64,000 nucleotides of DNA from assembly GCA_038373865.1 (NCBI GenBank), contig JAXGGA010004680.1, positions 21,592 to 85,591 on the forward strand, read 5' to 3'. Position 1 is the first letter of the stretch. Each line of letters begins with the position of its first letter. Position numbers and translations under genes: made by a program. This DNA is from Uloborus plumipes. Taxonomy: Eukaryota; Arthropoda; Arachnida; Araneae; Uloboridae. The notes below the pieces were generated by a model. The model saw only the letters and a list, made by a program, of their open reading frames with translations. It had not been told where the DNA came from and made no database searches. Of this stretch, positions 54,253 to 64,000 are shown piece after piece.

Positions 54253-55060
54253 AGTGTGCAAAAATAAAGAGAATTTTCAGAATTGGTCAATTATTTCCAG
54301 AACTACTGGACCGATTTATTAAAACTTGGTATATATACATACATTGAAATAATAAAAAACAAATAACCATTCATCATTTAAAATGCACACTCATGATTAT
54401 GAATAACACTCGTTTGAGTCGGAAGGTATGAAACAGCGTTTTCAAAATTGAACAAAAAAAAAAAAAAAAAGAGGAAAATAAGAGGATTATTTTGAGTATA
54501 TTTCTCTCTGAACAGACATACAGTCCTGGCAATGTGACTATGTACTTGAAATGAAGCAGTTTGTGGTTTCCTCGGGCAATGGGTCCCACTCGTTCAATAA
54601 CGCTGTTATTAGGTCATGGATGGTCCCTGGAGGGGGGTTGCAAGTTTCTATTGCCCTCCCAAGATCATCCCAGACATGCTCTATAGGGTGGGCGTCTAGA
54701 GATTCCGCTTGGTCAATCCATCAGGTGAATATCTTCCCCTTCCAGAAATTCTTCGGTAGGAAGATCTCTATGTGATCTCATGTTATCAATCACTAAAATT
54801 AAATCAGGGGTAACAGAGCCCCTAAACAAGTAAACACAGAGCTCCAAGAACACACCTTCATACCTCGCAGCTGTCACAGAGCCCCTCTCAAAGACACGGA
54901 AAAATGTATGGCCTTCTAAAAGGCTGTTTGTCTAGAACGTCAAACCTCCACCTCCATAACGGTAGATATTCACGACATTGGATGGTAGATAGCAGATCCC
55001 CCTTCTTCTATTTATATGAATGGAGAACAAGAATCGTTGTTTAAGCTGAACCGGGACCAG
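54253..55060 (-). pseudogene. Tc1-like transposase relic
   Basis: On the minus strand, from about 55040 down: FFRVFERGSVTAARYEGVFL, VYLFRGSVTPDLIL, DNMRSHRDLPTEEFLEGEDI, HLMD, a TGA where the family has TGG, then after a frame change LDAHPIEHVWDDLGRAI, NPPPGTIHDL and LLNEWDPLP. This is the C-terminal half of a Tc1 transposase including the second Asp (in the DN block) and the third acidic residue (IEHVW). Earlier there is also an in-frame TAG. CAGTGTGCAAAAATAAAGAG at 54253 looks like the 3' terminal inverted repeat; no left partner was found, so the element is truncated. Confidence 0.9.
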
Positions 55061-55099
55061 CTATCTTCCTGTAGTGAAGCAGTATAGTCCAACTAATTC

Positions 55100-56094
55100 T
55101 GTAGTTCATTGGTTTTCAACCCATTAGTATTTAAGACCAAATTTTCAATTAGAATTGCAGCCTGAGTATATGAGAAAGCCTGGAAGCTTAAAGCCAAACC
55201 AGAGTCCGCTTTGCTAATTTCCTTTGCTTCTAAATCCAAGTGTGAAAGTGAATAGTATTTTACTATTTGAAGAGTAATTTAAGCATTCTTATAGCTCAAA
55301 AATGTCAAAGAAAAAAAAATCAAGTTTCGAGAGGATCAGATAATAGCTCGAGCTGATAATTTTCCTCTTAACCCGAAAAACCTTCCACTTGCATTAAAAA
55401 TGGCGCAGGATAATATACATAGACTTACTAACGAATCAGAAGTCACAAAAAAAAAAAAAAAAAAAAAAGGACACGAACCTTTTGTGAATCAGCGTCACAA
55501 GCAGGGAAGACGAATGGTATTGGAACGGCACACGTGCTGGTGAATGAAGAATTAATTTTATTTTATCTGATGAAAAAATATAGAATTAGGATGGTCAAGA
55601 TAGGTTATCATTCTATTAGCGAGACTTGAGGAAATCTTTGAAAATTGTATGCTACAGGTAACCTGGTGGTTAGTTGCTTACGCTGTGCTGAGTTTTGGCT
55701 GTAATGGTAGAATTGTTCTGTGCTTCCTATATGGCAAGTATGAAAGAGCATTTGCTGTCGTTTGATAAACTCATAAGTGGTTTCAATTGAATGTTTCAGT
55801 TTTAGTATGACGCATCAGTGCTTACTTCCCATTGTGGTAAAGAATGGCTTACGTCTTAGATCATATGTACGGTGAACTGGATAGCACTCAGCTCAGATCT
55901 CAAATATATAGCCTAGGAAATCTCTCACGTGACTTATGCGGGATTTTGTATTACAGGTCAAAAAAGCTTATTGAAAAAGCTTGGCGCAGATTCGCATCCA
56001 AAACATGTCCTGGTTTCAAATTCATTAATTGAAAATTATAGATTTGAACTCGTTAGATGCAATGGAAACACTATATCCTGCTAAGGGAACTTTA
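55100..56094. other. No supported gene
   Basis: A poly-A run at 55448-55468 and AT-rich sequence. A stretch around 55660-55690 (CCTGGTGGTTAGTTGC) resembles a tRNA A box but has no B box. The 62-codon frame at 55844-56032 is not recognised. Confidence 0.5.
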
Positions 56095-56375
56095 TATCTT
56101 GTTTTTGTTGTCTTGTATCAGCGCTGAAAACTTTTCGAACTGTACCGTCACATGGTGTGAAGTCCGACTTCCGCAGTACACACTTGCCATAAAAGCCCGT
56201 TTATAGGGTAGGCAACCATTTACCATATGACCACCGCACAACAACACATTCACACGAGGAAAGGACAAGGACAGGAGAAAGAAAGTAGGTACATCTAAGC
56301 CATAGCGGGAATTCGGGACCGGAACCTCTCCATCCGGGTCAGACTGACCATTACACAAGGTGGCCGGCATTTTGT
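56095..56375 (-). mobile_element. tRNA-derived SINE (family 3)
   Basis: On the minus strand the head reads CCACCTTGTGTAATGGTCAG then GAGAGGTTCCGGTCCCGAAT TCC, resembling A and B boxes with normal spacing (about 56368-56295). It is GC-richer than its surroundings and continues with a unique body to about 56095. The 92-codon minus-strand frame inside it is incidental. No clear target duplication. Confidence 0.65.
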
Positions 56376-57394
56376 ACCTTATAAACAGTAAATATTTTAA
56401 TGTTATGCATGAACTTTTACGATAGTCAAATTTGATTTTTTAAACAATTATTATTTTCTTTTTAATGATTTTTTTCGAATTTGTGGCATGAACTGTAGTA
56501 AAGTTGTTTTGGATCAGTAAAAATTTCAAAGCATTCCAGTTTGTAAATTTCACTCTACTAAATATATTCATGCGATTTAGCAATTTAGCATCGCACTGTA
56601 TAAAATACTGCTTTCTCCTTTAGTTAGGACAAAAAAAGAATGAAGCAGCTTTCTGGTACATGCATAAAGGTATTAAGTCAAAATTCGAAGAGTTATAGTC
56701 ATCTTTGACTTACACCGTTTCCTGTTCACTCGCATTCATTTTTGGCAGAACTATTTATTTCTAGATGATTAAAAAAAGCTTTAGAATATATGATTAATGA
56801 AAAGCTCGTTGGAAACTTTTGAGCATTTGTTATGACACTTGATAAATGATTTTCAGCTAATGCCTTTGGAAAAAGAATTTACCACCCAAGTTTCTTCTGG
56901 CACGAGATATAAACATGAAGAGGTTTATAAATCATATAAACAGTGCAAAATTAGTAAAACTCCTAAAATCCTTCGAGTTCTCATATCACATTCCGTTCTT
57001 AATGTATTTCGTTAATTTTATGCTCGTCTAACTCCTTTGGCGCTGTATTTAATTGAAAATTATGTGGTATCTGATAACGATGTGTTATGATCGTTGTTAA
57101 TGGACATACAATTGAAATAATTCAACGCTATGTTAGAATATTCATTAGTGAGGATGGAACTGTAGCAATTTAAAGCCATGCTATGATAATTATTAATGAG
57201 CATGAAATTGAGACAACTCAGCTCATTAGGAGGCACTTATGAACACATATTTACAAGAGTCATTATGCTCTAGCTTCCAACGTATTTAAGTTATTTTATT
57301 GCGATACAGTATGTAGCTTATAACTGTGAAAACTTTGGAACGTTATTGCAGTTATCGCCTTTTATTTGTTTAACATTTTTCTGCGGTATTTACA
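56376..57394. other. AT-rich DNA, nothing recognised
   Basis: A weak internal duplication (ATGATCGTTGTTAATGGACAT near 57090 and ATGATAATTATTAATGAGCAT near 57183) is the only structure noted. Confidence 0.5.
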
Positions 57395-57520
57395 TAAATA
57401 AATAAATAAATAAGTATATAAATGTATGTACGTACTTGTGTATGTATGTATGTATGTATGTATCTATTTATCTATCTTTTTATCTATATATACCTACTTT
57501 ATGTATACACACACACACTG
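57395..57520. repeat. Composite microsatellite
   Basis: Consecutive (AAAT)n, (GTAT)n, (TATC)n-like and (CA)n tracts. No coding potential. Confidence 0.93.
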
Positions 57521-58052
57521 ATGTACAAAAATTAAAAATGACAAAGTTTTTTCAGCATAAAGCTGCACAAAAGCTTTTATTTAAAGAAAGCAAAAGACAG
57601 TAATAGAAATAAGATGAGAGAAAGATAAATCAGTACAAGAGATAAATGATCTGCAAGATTAACAAAGCCCCGCAGTTTCTGAATTGCTTATTTAAAATTT
57701 ATGCAGGGAAATTTGACAATATTTGAAATTCACGTGAAAAGAAAGAAACAAAGTCAAAAGCATTAATGTATACATTCAAGTTTTCGACATACTTTGAGTA
57801 GTAAACGTATCTAACACAAAATCTTCTTTAATAAACATTACAATTCATATTATTGAAGTAAAATTTAGTTACGTCCTTTAACACGTTGACTTCTAAGATA
57901 AGATAAATTCACAGCATGCGAATTGGGTTAAGTAATGTACCTGTAAGCCAGGTTTGATTTACTAGAACCCCCTCAGAAGCCAAACATCCATGTTAATGTC
58001 AGCGTACTACACATAAACTGAAATTGGTGCGAAAACGGCAAACTTATCACCT

Positions 58053-58433
58053 ACACTGCAAAAAATGAACTGTTGTTTTTACAGTATAATACTGGCAGCC
58101 TAGGTTCCAATTTTAATCTGCAAAATGCACAGTAATAAACTAAAAATTGCAGCTTTACAGTTTCTTACTGTTAAGTTAGAAATTTTACAGTTTATTGCTG
58201 TAAAATTAATTGTATTAAACTGTAAAAACAACAATACAATACTGGCCGCAGAGGTTTCAGTTTGAATCTGTAAAATGCGCTGTAATAAACTGTCAAATTA
58301 TTAATTTTACAGTTTATTACTACAAATTAGTGACTTTACAGTTTAGAGTACTGTAAAATTAGCAATTTTTGCAGCTAATTACTATAAAAGTAGCTGTATC
58401 ATACTGTAAAAACATTATTCATTTTTTACAGTG
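58053..58433. mobile_element. MITE family T, copy 3
   Basis: Left end ACACTGCAAAAAATGAACTG, right end ATTCATTTTTTACAGTGA; the interior carries ACAGTTTATTGCTGTAAAATTA-type units as in the other two copies (23846-24257, 46292-46668). It lies in the first long intron of the P450 pseudogene. Confidence 0.9.
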
Positions 58434-58714
58434 AGGAAGCTAACTCAAAATCGATTCTTTTTGTTAAAATTACATGCTACGAGTTAGCTGGACAGTCAAT
58501 GCATTAAACATGAAGTGAAGTGGGGGGGGGGGGTCACACGTGTTTATTTCATTTGAAGATTATTAGTACTATTATCATTATAAATGTTTACTTAAGAGTA
58601 ATTTAGTAAACACATCCTTAAAAGTTATTATTGTATGTCCTTCTTTCAGATTTTCTGGATCTGACCCTGCGTACACATACACATTTATAGATTTTTCAAA
58701 CGTGAAACACATAC

Positions 58715-58812
58715 CCTGCGATTTTAAAACGAGAGGAAATCCTTCATGAATATTTTCTTTAGTAGTGCTGCATCCGCGACGGATATAACAAAATTTGTCT
58801 CTTCAGAATTCC
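58715..58812 (-). pseudogene. P450 block 2, KDF motif with stop codon
   Basis: Encodes NFVISVADAALLKKIFMKDF, then LSF, a TAA, then NRR before a GTATGT donor. The pattern (I-S-V-x-D-x-x-L-x-K-x-I-x-x-K-D-F-x-x-F-x-N-R-R) is typical of CYP3/CYP4-like proteins. The TAA sits where the family has a Thr, Pro or Leu. Confidence 0.85.
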
Positions 58813-58923
58813 CTAAGAAGAAATAGGAATGATTAAAGTTTTTATAGTTTTAAAATTAGCTTTGTTTCTTATATTTAAACACTCTAGTGACATTTTCGCT
58901 GATTTTCTTAGTTGCAGACTTAC

Positions 58924-58976
58924 CTATAAAGTTGTACATACTTCCTGTATCTTCCGAGTCCAATTTCATGAAGTGG
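58924..58976 (-). pseudogene. P450 block 1 (before first beta sheet)
   Basis: TTTTTTTATCAG acceptor and GTAAGT donor bound 53 bases. In the frame that joins the next block it encodes HFMKLDSEDTGSMYNFIG, which aligns loosely with the Y-G-K-xx-G region of CYP3-type proteins. In another frame it gives LHEIGLGRYRKY, also P450-like, which hints at a small indel. Confidence 0.6.
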
Positions 58977-59145
58977 CTGATAAAAAAAATGCATTATAAT
59001 ACTATAGATTCAGTTTTGTTTTCAAACATAATGCCAAAAAATCTGAGGTAAATTGCTAGAGTCTTGCTAAGGTTTTTATGCACCTATCTTTTGTTTCAGC
59101 TTAATAAGCTTTTGAATAAAAATCATTGACATTTTAGTTGCTAGT

Positions 59146-59183
59146 TTTCCTTTTAATGGTTTCATCAAACCATTAAAAGGAAA
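59146..59183. repeat. Perfect 17-bp hairpin, 4-base loop
   Basis: TTTCCTTTTAATGGTTT, CATC, then its exact inverse. Lies about 35 bases outside the TIR element that starts at 59218. Confidence 0.9.
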
Positions 59184-59217
59184 GCTTTCAAATATACCCA
59201 TTTGAAAATAATAATAG

Positions 59218-60543
59218 TGTTGGTTATGGTAAGTGGACCCCCTTTTTAGAACAGTTCGTTTTTCAAGCCTTATACAAAAGTTTTAAATCAAATCAGCTTA
59301 AATTTGTTGACTTATTTTATCTTGAACATTATAATCACAAGTTCAGCATTATTTTCGAAAAAAATGCTTTAAATATTTTTAACAATCTTTTTCTTTGAAA
59401 AATGGCGTGGGGGACCTATTTACCCCCTTGGAAGGGTAAGTGGGCCACCCTCCATTTATTTATAACTAAAGTGAACCTATTTTGGAAAAGGATTTGTGGG
59501 TCCTACTTAACAAAGTATGCAACATTTTAGTAGGAAATATTTTCTAGAAATGAATCCAATAATGAGAAATCTACTTACATTTAAATGTGCATGACAGAAA
59601 ATTATTAAGCGGAATAAAAAACAATTATGTTTCGTGAAATTCCTTAAAAGGCGTTACGCGTATTTTTTGCTTTTACATATAAATTAATGTTGAATAAACA
59701 TAATGGAGTCGATTAAGATCAATTTCGGTAAAATAGGCAGAAAATATTGGTTGAACAAAAAATGAAAACACATAATGGCAGCGTTTATTTGAAGTTTTCT
59801 GAGTGAGAAATATTATTATTTCATCCTCAGTTAAAATTCTAACATCACCTACACCAAACTAATAAAAAGTGTAGTTGTTTCAATTCTTTCTATCACATTT
59901 TACAGTATCTTTTTCATTTGTTTCGTGTTTTAAAATTAGATCTTCGTAGTACTTTATGGGTTTTTTATGCAAGTTTCACAATTACATAGTTACCAGCTTT
60001 TGCAGTTTTTGGAACTGAACCATCAATTTCTTCTAGGTCTCCATAATTATCTTTCATTTCATCGTAGAAATTGTTTCATCAAAACTGTTTTTCATTTTGA
60101 CATCATCATTACTATGAGGGAACCCACTTACACCATAGTGAGGGGACCCACCTACCCTAACAGAGAAAACATACGGGGTAAGTGGGACCCCTCTTCTTAA
60201 ACATTTATTAATAATACTTTGCCTAAATTTTTTTTTTGCAATGTATACTTCTGGTTAAACTACGATAAAACTTGATAAGCATAGAAAAAATAATAAAAAC
60301 TAACGTTGAAACACTTCTTTGAAAATTGCTGCTTGAACTCGCAAAAAAAATTTTTTTGGACATTTTTTTGACATGAATTATATGATCCAAAAAAGACTTC
60401 CAGAAAACCCAAATATATGCAAAAGCAATCACTCTGATGCAATTTTATATGATCAGTACAAAAAATTCTAAAAACCATATGTGCATTTCAGTTTTAAGGG
60501 GGTGGCTCACTTACCCCAGTGGCCCACTTACCCGAACCAACCC
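59218..60543. mobile_element. TIR element with many GGTAAGTGG motifs
   Basis: Left end TGTTGGTTATGGTAAGTGGA and right end CCACTTACCCGAACCAACCC are inverted; TAATAATA flanks both sides (59209-59216 and 60544-60551), a possible 8-bp target duplication in low-complexity sequence. GGTAAGTGG(G/A)CC motifs or variants occur at about 59228, 59406 (inverse), 59435, 59486 (inverse), 60121 (inverse), 60150 (inverse), 60177, 60506 (inverse) and 60521 (inverse). No transposase is recognised. The 8-bp duplication would suit hAT or P-type elements; the assignment is open. Confidence 0.82.
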
Positions 60544-60659
60544 TAATAATAATATTTATAAATACATAAATAAAAAACTACACAAAATTAAGCGTAGAAT
60601 AGCGTTTTTTTTTGAGCAATGACAAATTGCTATTTCTTTTCATTTTGAGCCTTAAATAT

Positions 60660-60900
60660 AGTGAAGTCCCGTTTTCAGATTGGACTCGAAGTCGTCAGCA
60701 GGGCGTCCCGGTGCGCCACTTCAGTGGACGTCCACGGGCCCCTGCTATTCGGGTGGGGGCACCTACGTCATGCACATATATACTACCGCGTACACAAACA
60801 CACATACACCTGCGCTTGCACACACACTTTTCTACTCATTGCACTTATCGCAATTCGTCATCAAAATTTAAATTATTATACATTTTGTTTTCGCAGTAAG
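60660..60900 (+). repeat. GC-richer patch with CA-rich tract
   Basis: 60680-60765 is unusually GC-rich (CGTCCCGGTGCGCCACTTCA, GGTGGGGGCACC). A CA-rich tract follows (60788-60832), then CACTTATCGCAATTCGT. The CA tract plus TCGCAATTCGT flank mirrors, in inverse orientation, the ACGAATTGCGATA-GT tract at 26457-26500. So this is probably another copy of that microsatellite-bearing repeat. Confidence 0.5.
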
Positions 60901-61336
60901 ACGTTCTATGGAATAACTTTCTGTTAGGTCGACAATTCGAATTACTATTTAAACTACGTATTATGTATGTTATGACTTTGTCCGATTAGAACATCTCGCT
61001 CATTTGGTTCCTTATACTTTCTTCCGAATTAGTGAAGAGTAAAGTGTACTTTAGTTATGCATATAATACGCGCTATAATATATAATACACGTTGTTACGA
61101 TTTTAACGCAAGTATTTATTTAAGTTATGTTTAATTTCTCATTTGTACATTCTCGAATAATAAGAAACGTTTTTAAATTTGAGGAAGGAGATTCTGAAAA
61201 TTTGTCTTAAAGTAATATTTTTAAATTAAAGTTGTTCAACTTTATCAATATCATAGAAATTATTTAGGATCAATTTCTCTGCGGTAAGAGATACGCATAT
61301 TATATTTTTGCATATTGCGAATAATGATTACGAATT

Positions 61337-62382
61337 TTAATTGTTTTGTTTGTTCTGATTCCCGAGACCAGCAGAGCTAGATCAGGTCCATGAGTCTGTT
61401 CACATGTAGAAAGTCAAGAACCATCAAGGGGTTTTGGGTAAGATCCAATTTGGAAAGCCTCAGACATGATAAAATATGCTCAGGGGAGGCCTGAGCAGTA
61501 GAGCACTTAGTGCACATCTCGAAGGTTCTAGTTCCGTTAATGAACGTCATTGTCAGTAGATGGCCGCTAAGGAAACGGGAAAGAGCAGTTTCGTCTTTTC
61601 TGCTGCCTTTTTGCTATCAGAGCGCCGCCAGGGCGATCACTCTGGTACCATGGATGCTTTGGCGGTTTCAGTCAAGCAGCCCCATTCTCTTCCCTGGAAG
61701 TTGAGAAAAGTTCGGTAAACGTAAGAGCGGTCCTTGGCATCGTGATTTCGCTGGCACCATCTCTCGCCAAACTGTCAGCAAGTTCGTTTCCCGCAAATTC
61801 CACGTGAGAAGGGATCAATTGAAAGTGGATCTGACGTGAACATGAAAGCTGTTTCAAGGTCCTAAGAATGTGGGTCCCTGTATCATCCCTCACATTATGC
61901 CAAACCGCCAAGTGCTGGATGGCACTTCTACTATCCGAGAAGATCCAGATATCCTTCACATTTGGAAGCGACATGATTGACTTCAGACCCTCGAGAATTG
62001 CAATGAGCTCGCTTCGGAAAACCGAGCAACAGTCTAGGTTTCTTCTTTGAATATTAATTTCTTGTTGTTTAAGTCTAATATAAACGCCGCTATCAGAACG
62101 TTCATTGTCAAATTTGCTTCCGTCAGTGTACATATGGACAGCATCAATGGGAGCTCTATTAATTCTTTCTAGAGCCAACTGTTTCAGGTAGCAAGGCAAT
62201 TCCATATGTTTGCTAACTTGAACAGAAAGATCGGTATGAAAGTAGACCCCGTCAAGTCCCTCAGCAGGGTTGATGACTTGGGGGTCGATGGCTGTGTTGT
62301 TCAACAGAACTGGCAATAATTTTCTCAGAAGTGACTCCACTAAAGGGACTGTTCCGTTTGAGCCTCTGGTTACTTCTCCAAG
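61337..62382 (-). mobile_element. 5'-truncated non-LTR retrotransposon (jockey-like)
   Basis: A minus-strand insertion flanked by identical 13-bp repeats ATGATTACGAATT (61324-61336 and 62383-62395). The 3' side has an A-rich tail (inverse of TTTTAATTGTTTTGTTTG). Only the end of the reverse transcriptase ORF remains: linker, RNase H and Cys/His tail. Truncation at the 5' side with target duplication is the normal outcome of target-primed reverse transcription. Confidence 0.93.
61377..62382 (-). pseudogene. RNase H domain and Cys/His tail of retrotransposon ORF2
   Basis: Open on the minus strand from the truncation point to 61672. The RNase H acidic residues are visible: MYTDGSK (Asp), SVFRSELIAILEG (Glu), IFSDSRSAI (Asp) and PSHVEFAGNELADSLA (His, Asp). 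After a TGA at 61672 a different frame continues the protein with ALSRFLSGHLLTMTF and CTKCSTAQASPEHILSC, a CxxC-x9-H-x4-C tail, ending at TAG (61377-61379). RNase H in such elements removes RNA from the cDNA hybrid. A frameshift plus loss of endonuclease and reverse transcriptase makes this copy dead. Confidence 0.92.
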
Positions 62383-62395
62383 ATGATTACGAATT

Positions 62396-64000
62396 AAATA
62401 ACATTAAATAGCTATGTTTCATCTAGTAAATGTAACCATTTCCAATAGCTAGATTTTGGCAAAACTAATGATTTAGGTCTTATCATCTCTAATATTTCAA
62501 CAAAGAATTTCATAGGCTGATAAAAAATGCATTTTAGATGTCTTTTTCATTATTTTTTCCACTAAAAGGAAGTTCAGCGTTTTTTTTTTTTTAATATTAC
62601 ATAGATACCTGTAAATTTATCTACTAGTAAAATCAATAATGAACAAAAGATAGTGAAGTGGTAAATGAAAATACAACTCAACAAAGAGCCAAAGACGTAA
62701 GAAAATGCTTTTAAAGTATGAAAAAAGCCCATTTAGCTATTAAGATAACTATGCGAGATCACATTTTTTTTCGATTTTTTGCCTGCATTATTGGAGAGAT
62801 GATCATGTATCAAAAAAAAAAAAAAAAAATCTTTTAAGAGCTGAAATTTTGGAATAATCGAATCTTCAAAGTTATTTATTTTATGGAAAGGAATATTTGT
62901 TGCATTAATGTTCCGACCAAAAAAAAAAAACATTTCTATGGAGTAGAATTACTCGACTGAATTTTAAAGTTATGTAATGGCTTGTAATGCTATTACATAA
63001 TGAGAATATTTTTTGCAAAGGTATTTCTAAACGTTGCATAACTTTAACTTTAAGATATCAAAAGTGATAAAACATATAAAATGAAAGATATCTTTAAACT
63101 CAGGAAAGCTCTTCAAACCTGAAGCTAAATAATGAATTCTCTTATTATGATTTTTAATAAAAAAGACGTTAACTTTGACATTTTATCATTAATTGATAAT
63201 AATTGATGTGTATATTATGTAAAACTGTAGAATTAATAATTATTCAGGAGTTGAATATAATTAGTTATACATAAACATTTCACTCACAAAGGCTTTCGTG
63301 GTGTTTTGATTCGGTGTGTAGAAAACTTTCTCATGTAAATTTTGCTATTCTGCTACTTATGGTAATAAGTTTCGGTGTTTTAATGTGTATTTTTTTTTTT
63401 TGAAAGGGGTTGCATTAACGACACCAACTTCCTTTTGCAGATTAGGTGTTGACAGGGGTTTTAGAAACTTATTTCCTTATCGTAACACGGAATTTTGTGG
63501 AATTTTTTTTTTTTTTTTTCAAAATTCTTACTGAGAGTTTGAGAAGACGAGTAAGTTCGAATAGGAGTTTTCAGGGACTGTTGTCCTTACTCTGATGGAC
63601 TTTCATAGACTGGTGCTCTCATTCAAGTAAGGATTTTTAAAGAAATAATGATTTTACTGGGGATTTTTAAGGACTGTTCTCCTAACGTTAATATTGATTT
63701 GCAGATTCTGGTGACTCTGTTGTGAGACTGTTACTTTCATTTTCATGACCATTTCAGATATTTTTTTCTCTTGTTTATTCAGATATTGTTTTTTTTTTTT
63801 GGGGGGTGTGGGGAGCGTTGATTTTATTTATGAAGTTTTCGCATTCGAACGGACATTTTCGGAGACAAAATGGTCCAAATTGAAGTACCGATTTTTTTAG
63901 AGATTACTGTCCTTACTCTGATGGAAATAGTGCTTTTTTGTTTTATATTTAAGTCGGATTATAGAATATGCTTGCGTCATTTGTCACAATTTGCATTTTC
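62396..64000. other. AT-rich DNA, nothing recognised
   Basis: T and A homopolymer runs (62580, 62813, 62920, 63390, 63505, 63790) and no exon-like block. Around 63555-63720 a motif of the type CGAG-AAGTTCG-GGA-TTTTCAGGGACTGTTGTCCTTA recurs loosely (63570, 63655, 63890), suggesting a weak degenerate tandem repeat. Confidence 0.5.

Larger units (their letters stand above)
45190..58976 (-). pseudogene. Cytochrome P450 pseudogene, CYP3-clan type
   Basis: Six exon-like blocks in the right order on the minus strand: 58976-58924, 58812-58715, 51449-51334, 48242-48185, about 47345-47251, and 45353 to about 45190. They correspond to the N-terminal beta/helix-A region, the KDFLSF-NRR motif, the FTMDLIVSSVF segment, the NDFLQLMMNAVKE helix, the FPNHENFNP segment and the heme loop. 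P450s are heme monooxygenases. Damage: TAA inside the KDFxxF-NRR motif, heme-ligand Cys replaced by Tyr (FGMGLRNYVG), a frameshift just after, and another likely in the 47.3 kb block. The I-helix AGxDT and the ExxR exons were not found. Several splice sites remain good (GTAAGT, TTTTTTATCAG), so decay is probably recent. Three transposons occupy its introns. A real but sequence-damaged gene cannot be excluded for single positions, but several independent lesions argue against it. Confidence 0.87.

Noticed and set aside
55844..56032. 62-codon plus-strand frame ending KAWRRFASKTCPGFKFIN
   Set aside because: Reads like protein in places but I recognise no family, and there is no supporting splice or neighbouring coding block.

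Overview
The window is eukaryotic nuclear DNA: AT-rich, mostly intergenic and intronic, with short exons separated by kilobase-scale introns and a very heavy load of transposable elements. Astacin-type exons, cytochrome P450 exons of CYP3-clan type and a jockey-like RNase H reading frame with a Cys/His tail point to an arthropod, most likely a chelicerate such as a spider. This assignment is inferred from protein style, not from a search. No bacterial operon, CRISPR array or rRNA gene is visible.

Layout: 1-1761 is featureless AT-rich DNA. 1762-11955 is a tandem segmental duplication of about 5.3 kb (units A and B). The two units differ by several insertions, so each acts as an empty-site control for the other: a tRNA-derived SINE in A, a fold-back insertion in B, a TA-target MITE in B and a Harbinger-like element at the end of B. 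11956-17035 is a stack of DNA transposons (a Harbinger-like element with TAA target duplication, a hAT-like element with a perfect 8-bp target duplication, fold-back elements) plus a second SINE copy.

17208-33994, minus strand, holds the only gene that looks intact: a seven-exon secreted astacin metalloprotease, about 260 residues when spliced, with all exon phases compatible. Its introns carry MITEs, GT-rich minisatellites and a 650-bp perfect-type palindrome. 35110-37312 holds a broken multicopy ORF and a dispersed repeat. 39122-44910 holds two piggyBac-type MITEs, a 75-bp minisatellite and simple repeats.

45190-58976, minus strand, is a decayed cytochrome P450 gene. Six exon-like blocks survive, with a stop in the K-D-F motif, the heme cysteine replaced by tyrosine, a frameshift after the heme loop and no I-helix or ExxR exon found. 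Its introns host a TIR element with seven copies of a GTAACGTAAGTTAC motif, a piggyBac relic and a Tc1 transposase relic. 59218-60543 is another TIR element full of GGTAAGTGG motifs. 61337-62382 is a 5'-truncated non-LTR retrotransposon with a 13-bp target duplication.

There is no convincing new multi-gene system here. The most useful material is the set of self-documenting transposon insertions, two or three apparently uncharacterised TIR families with subterminal motif arrays, and the astacin gene with an unusual propeptide and a probable GC-AG intron.
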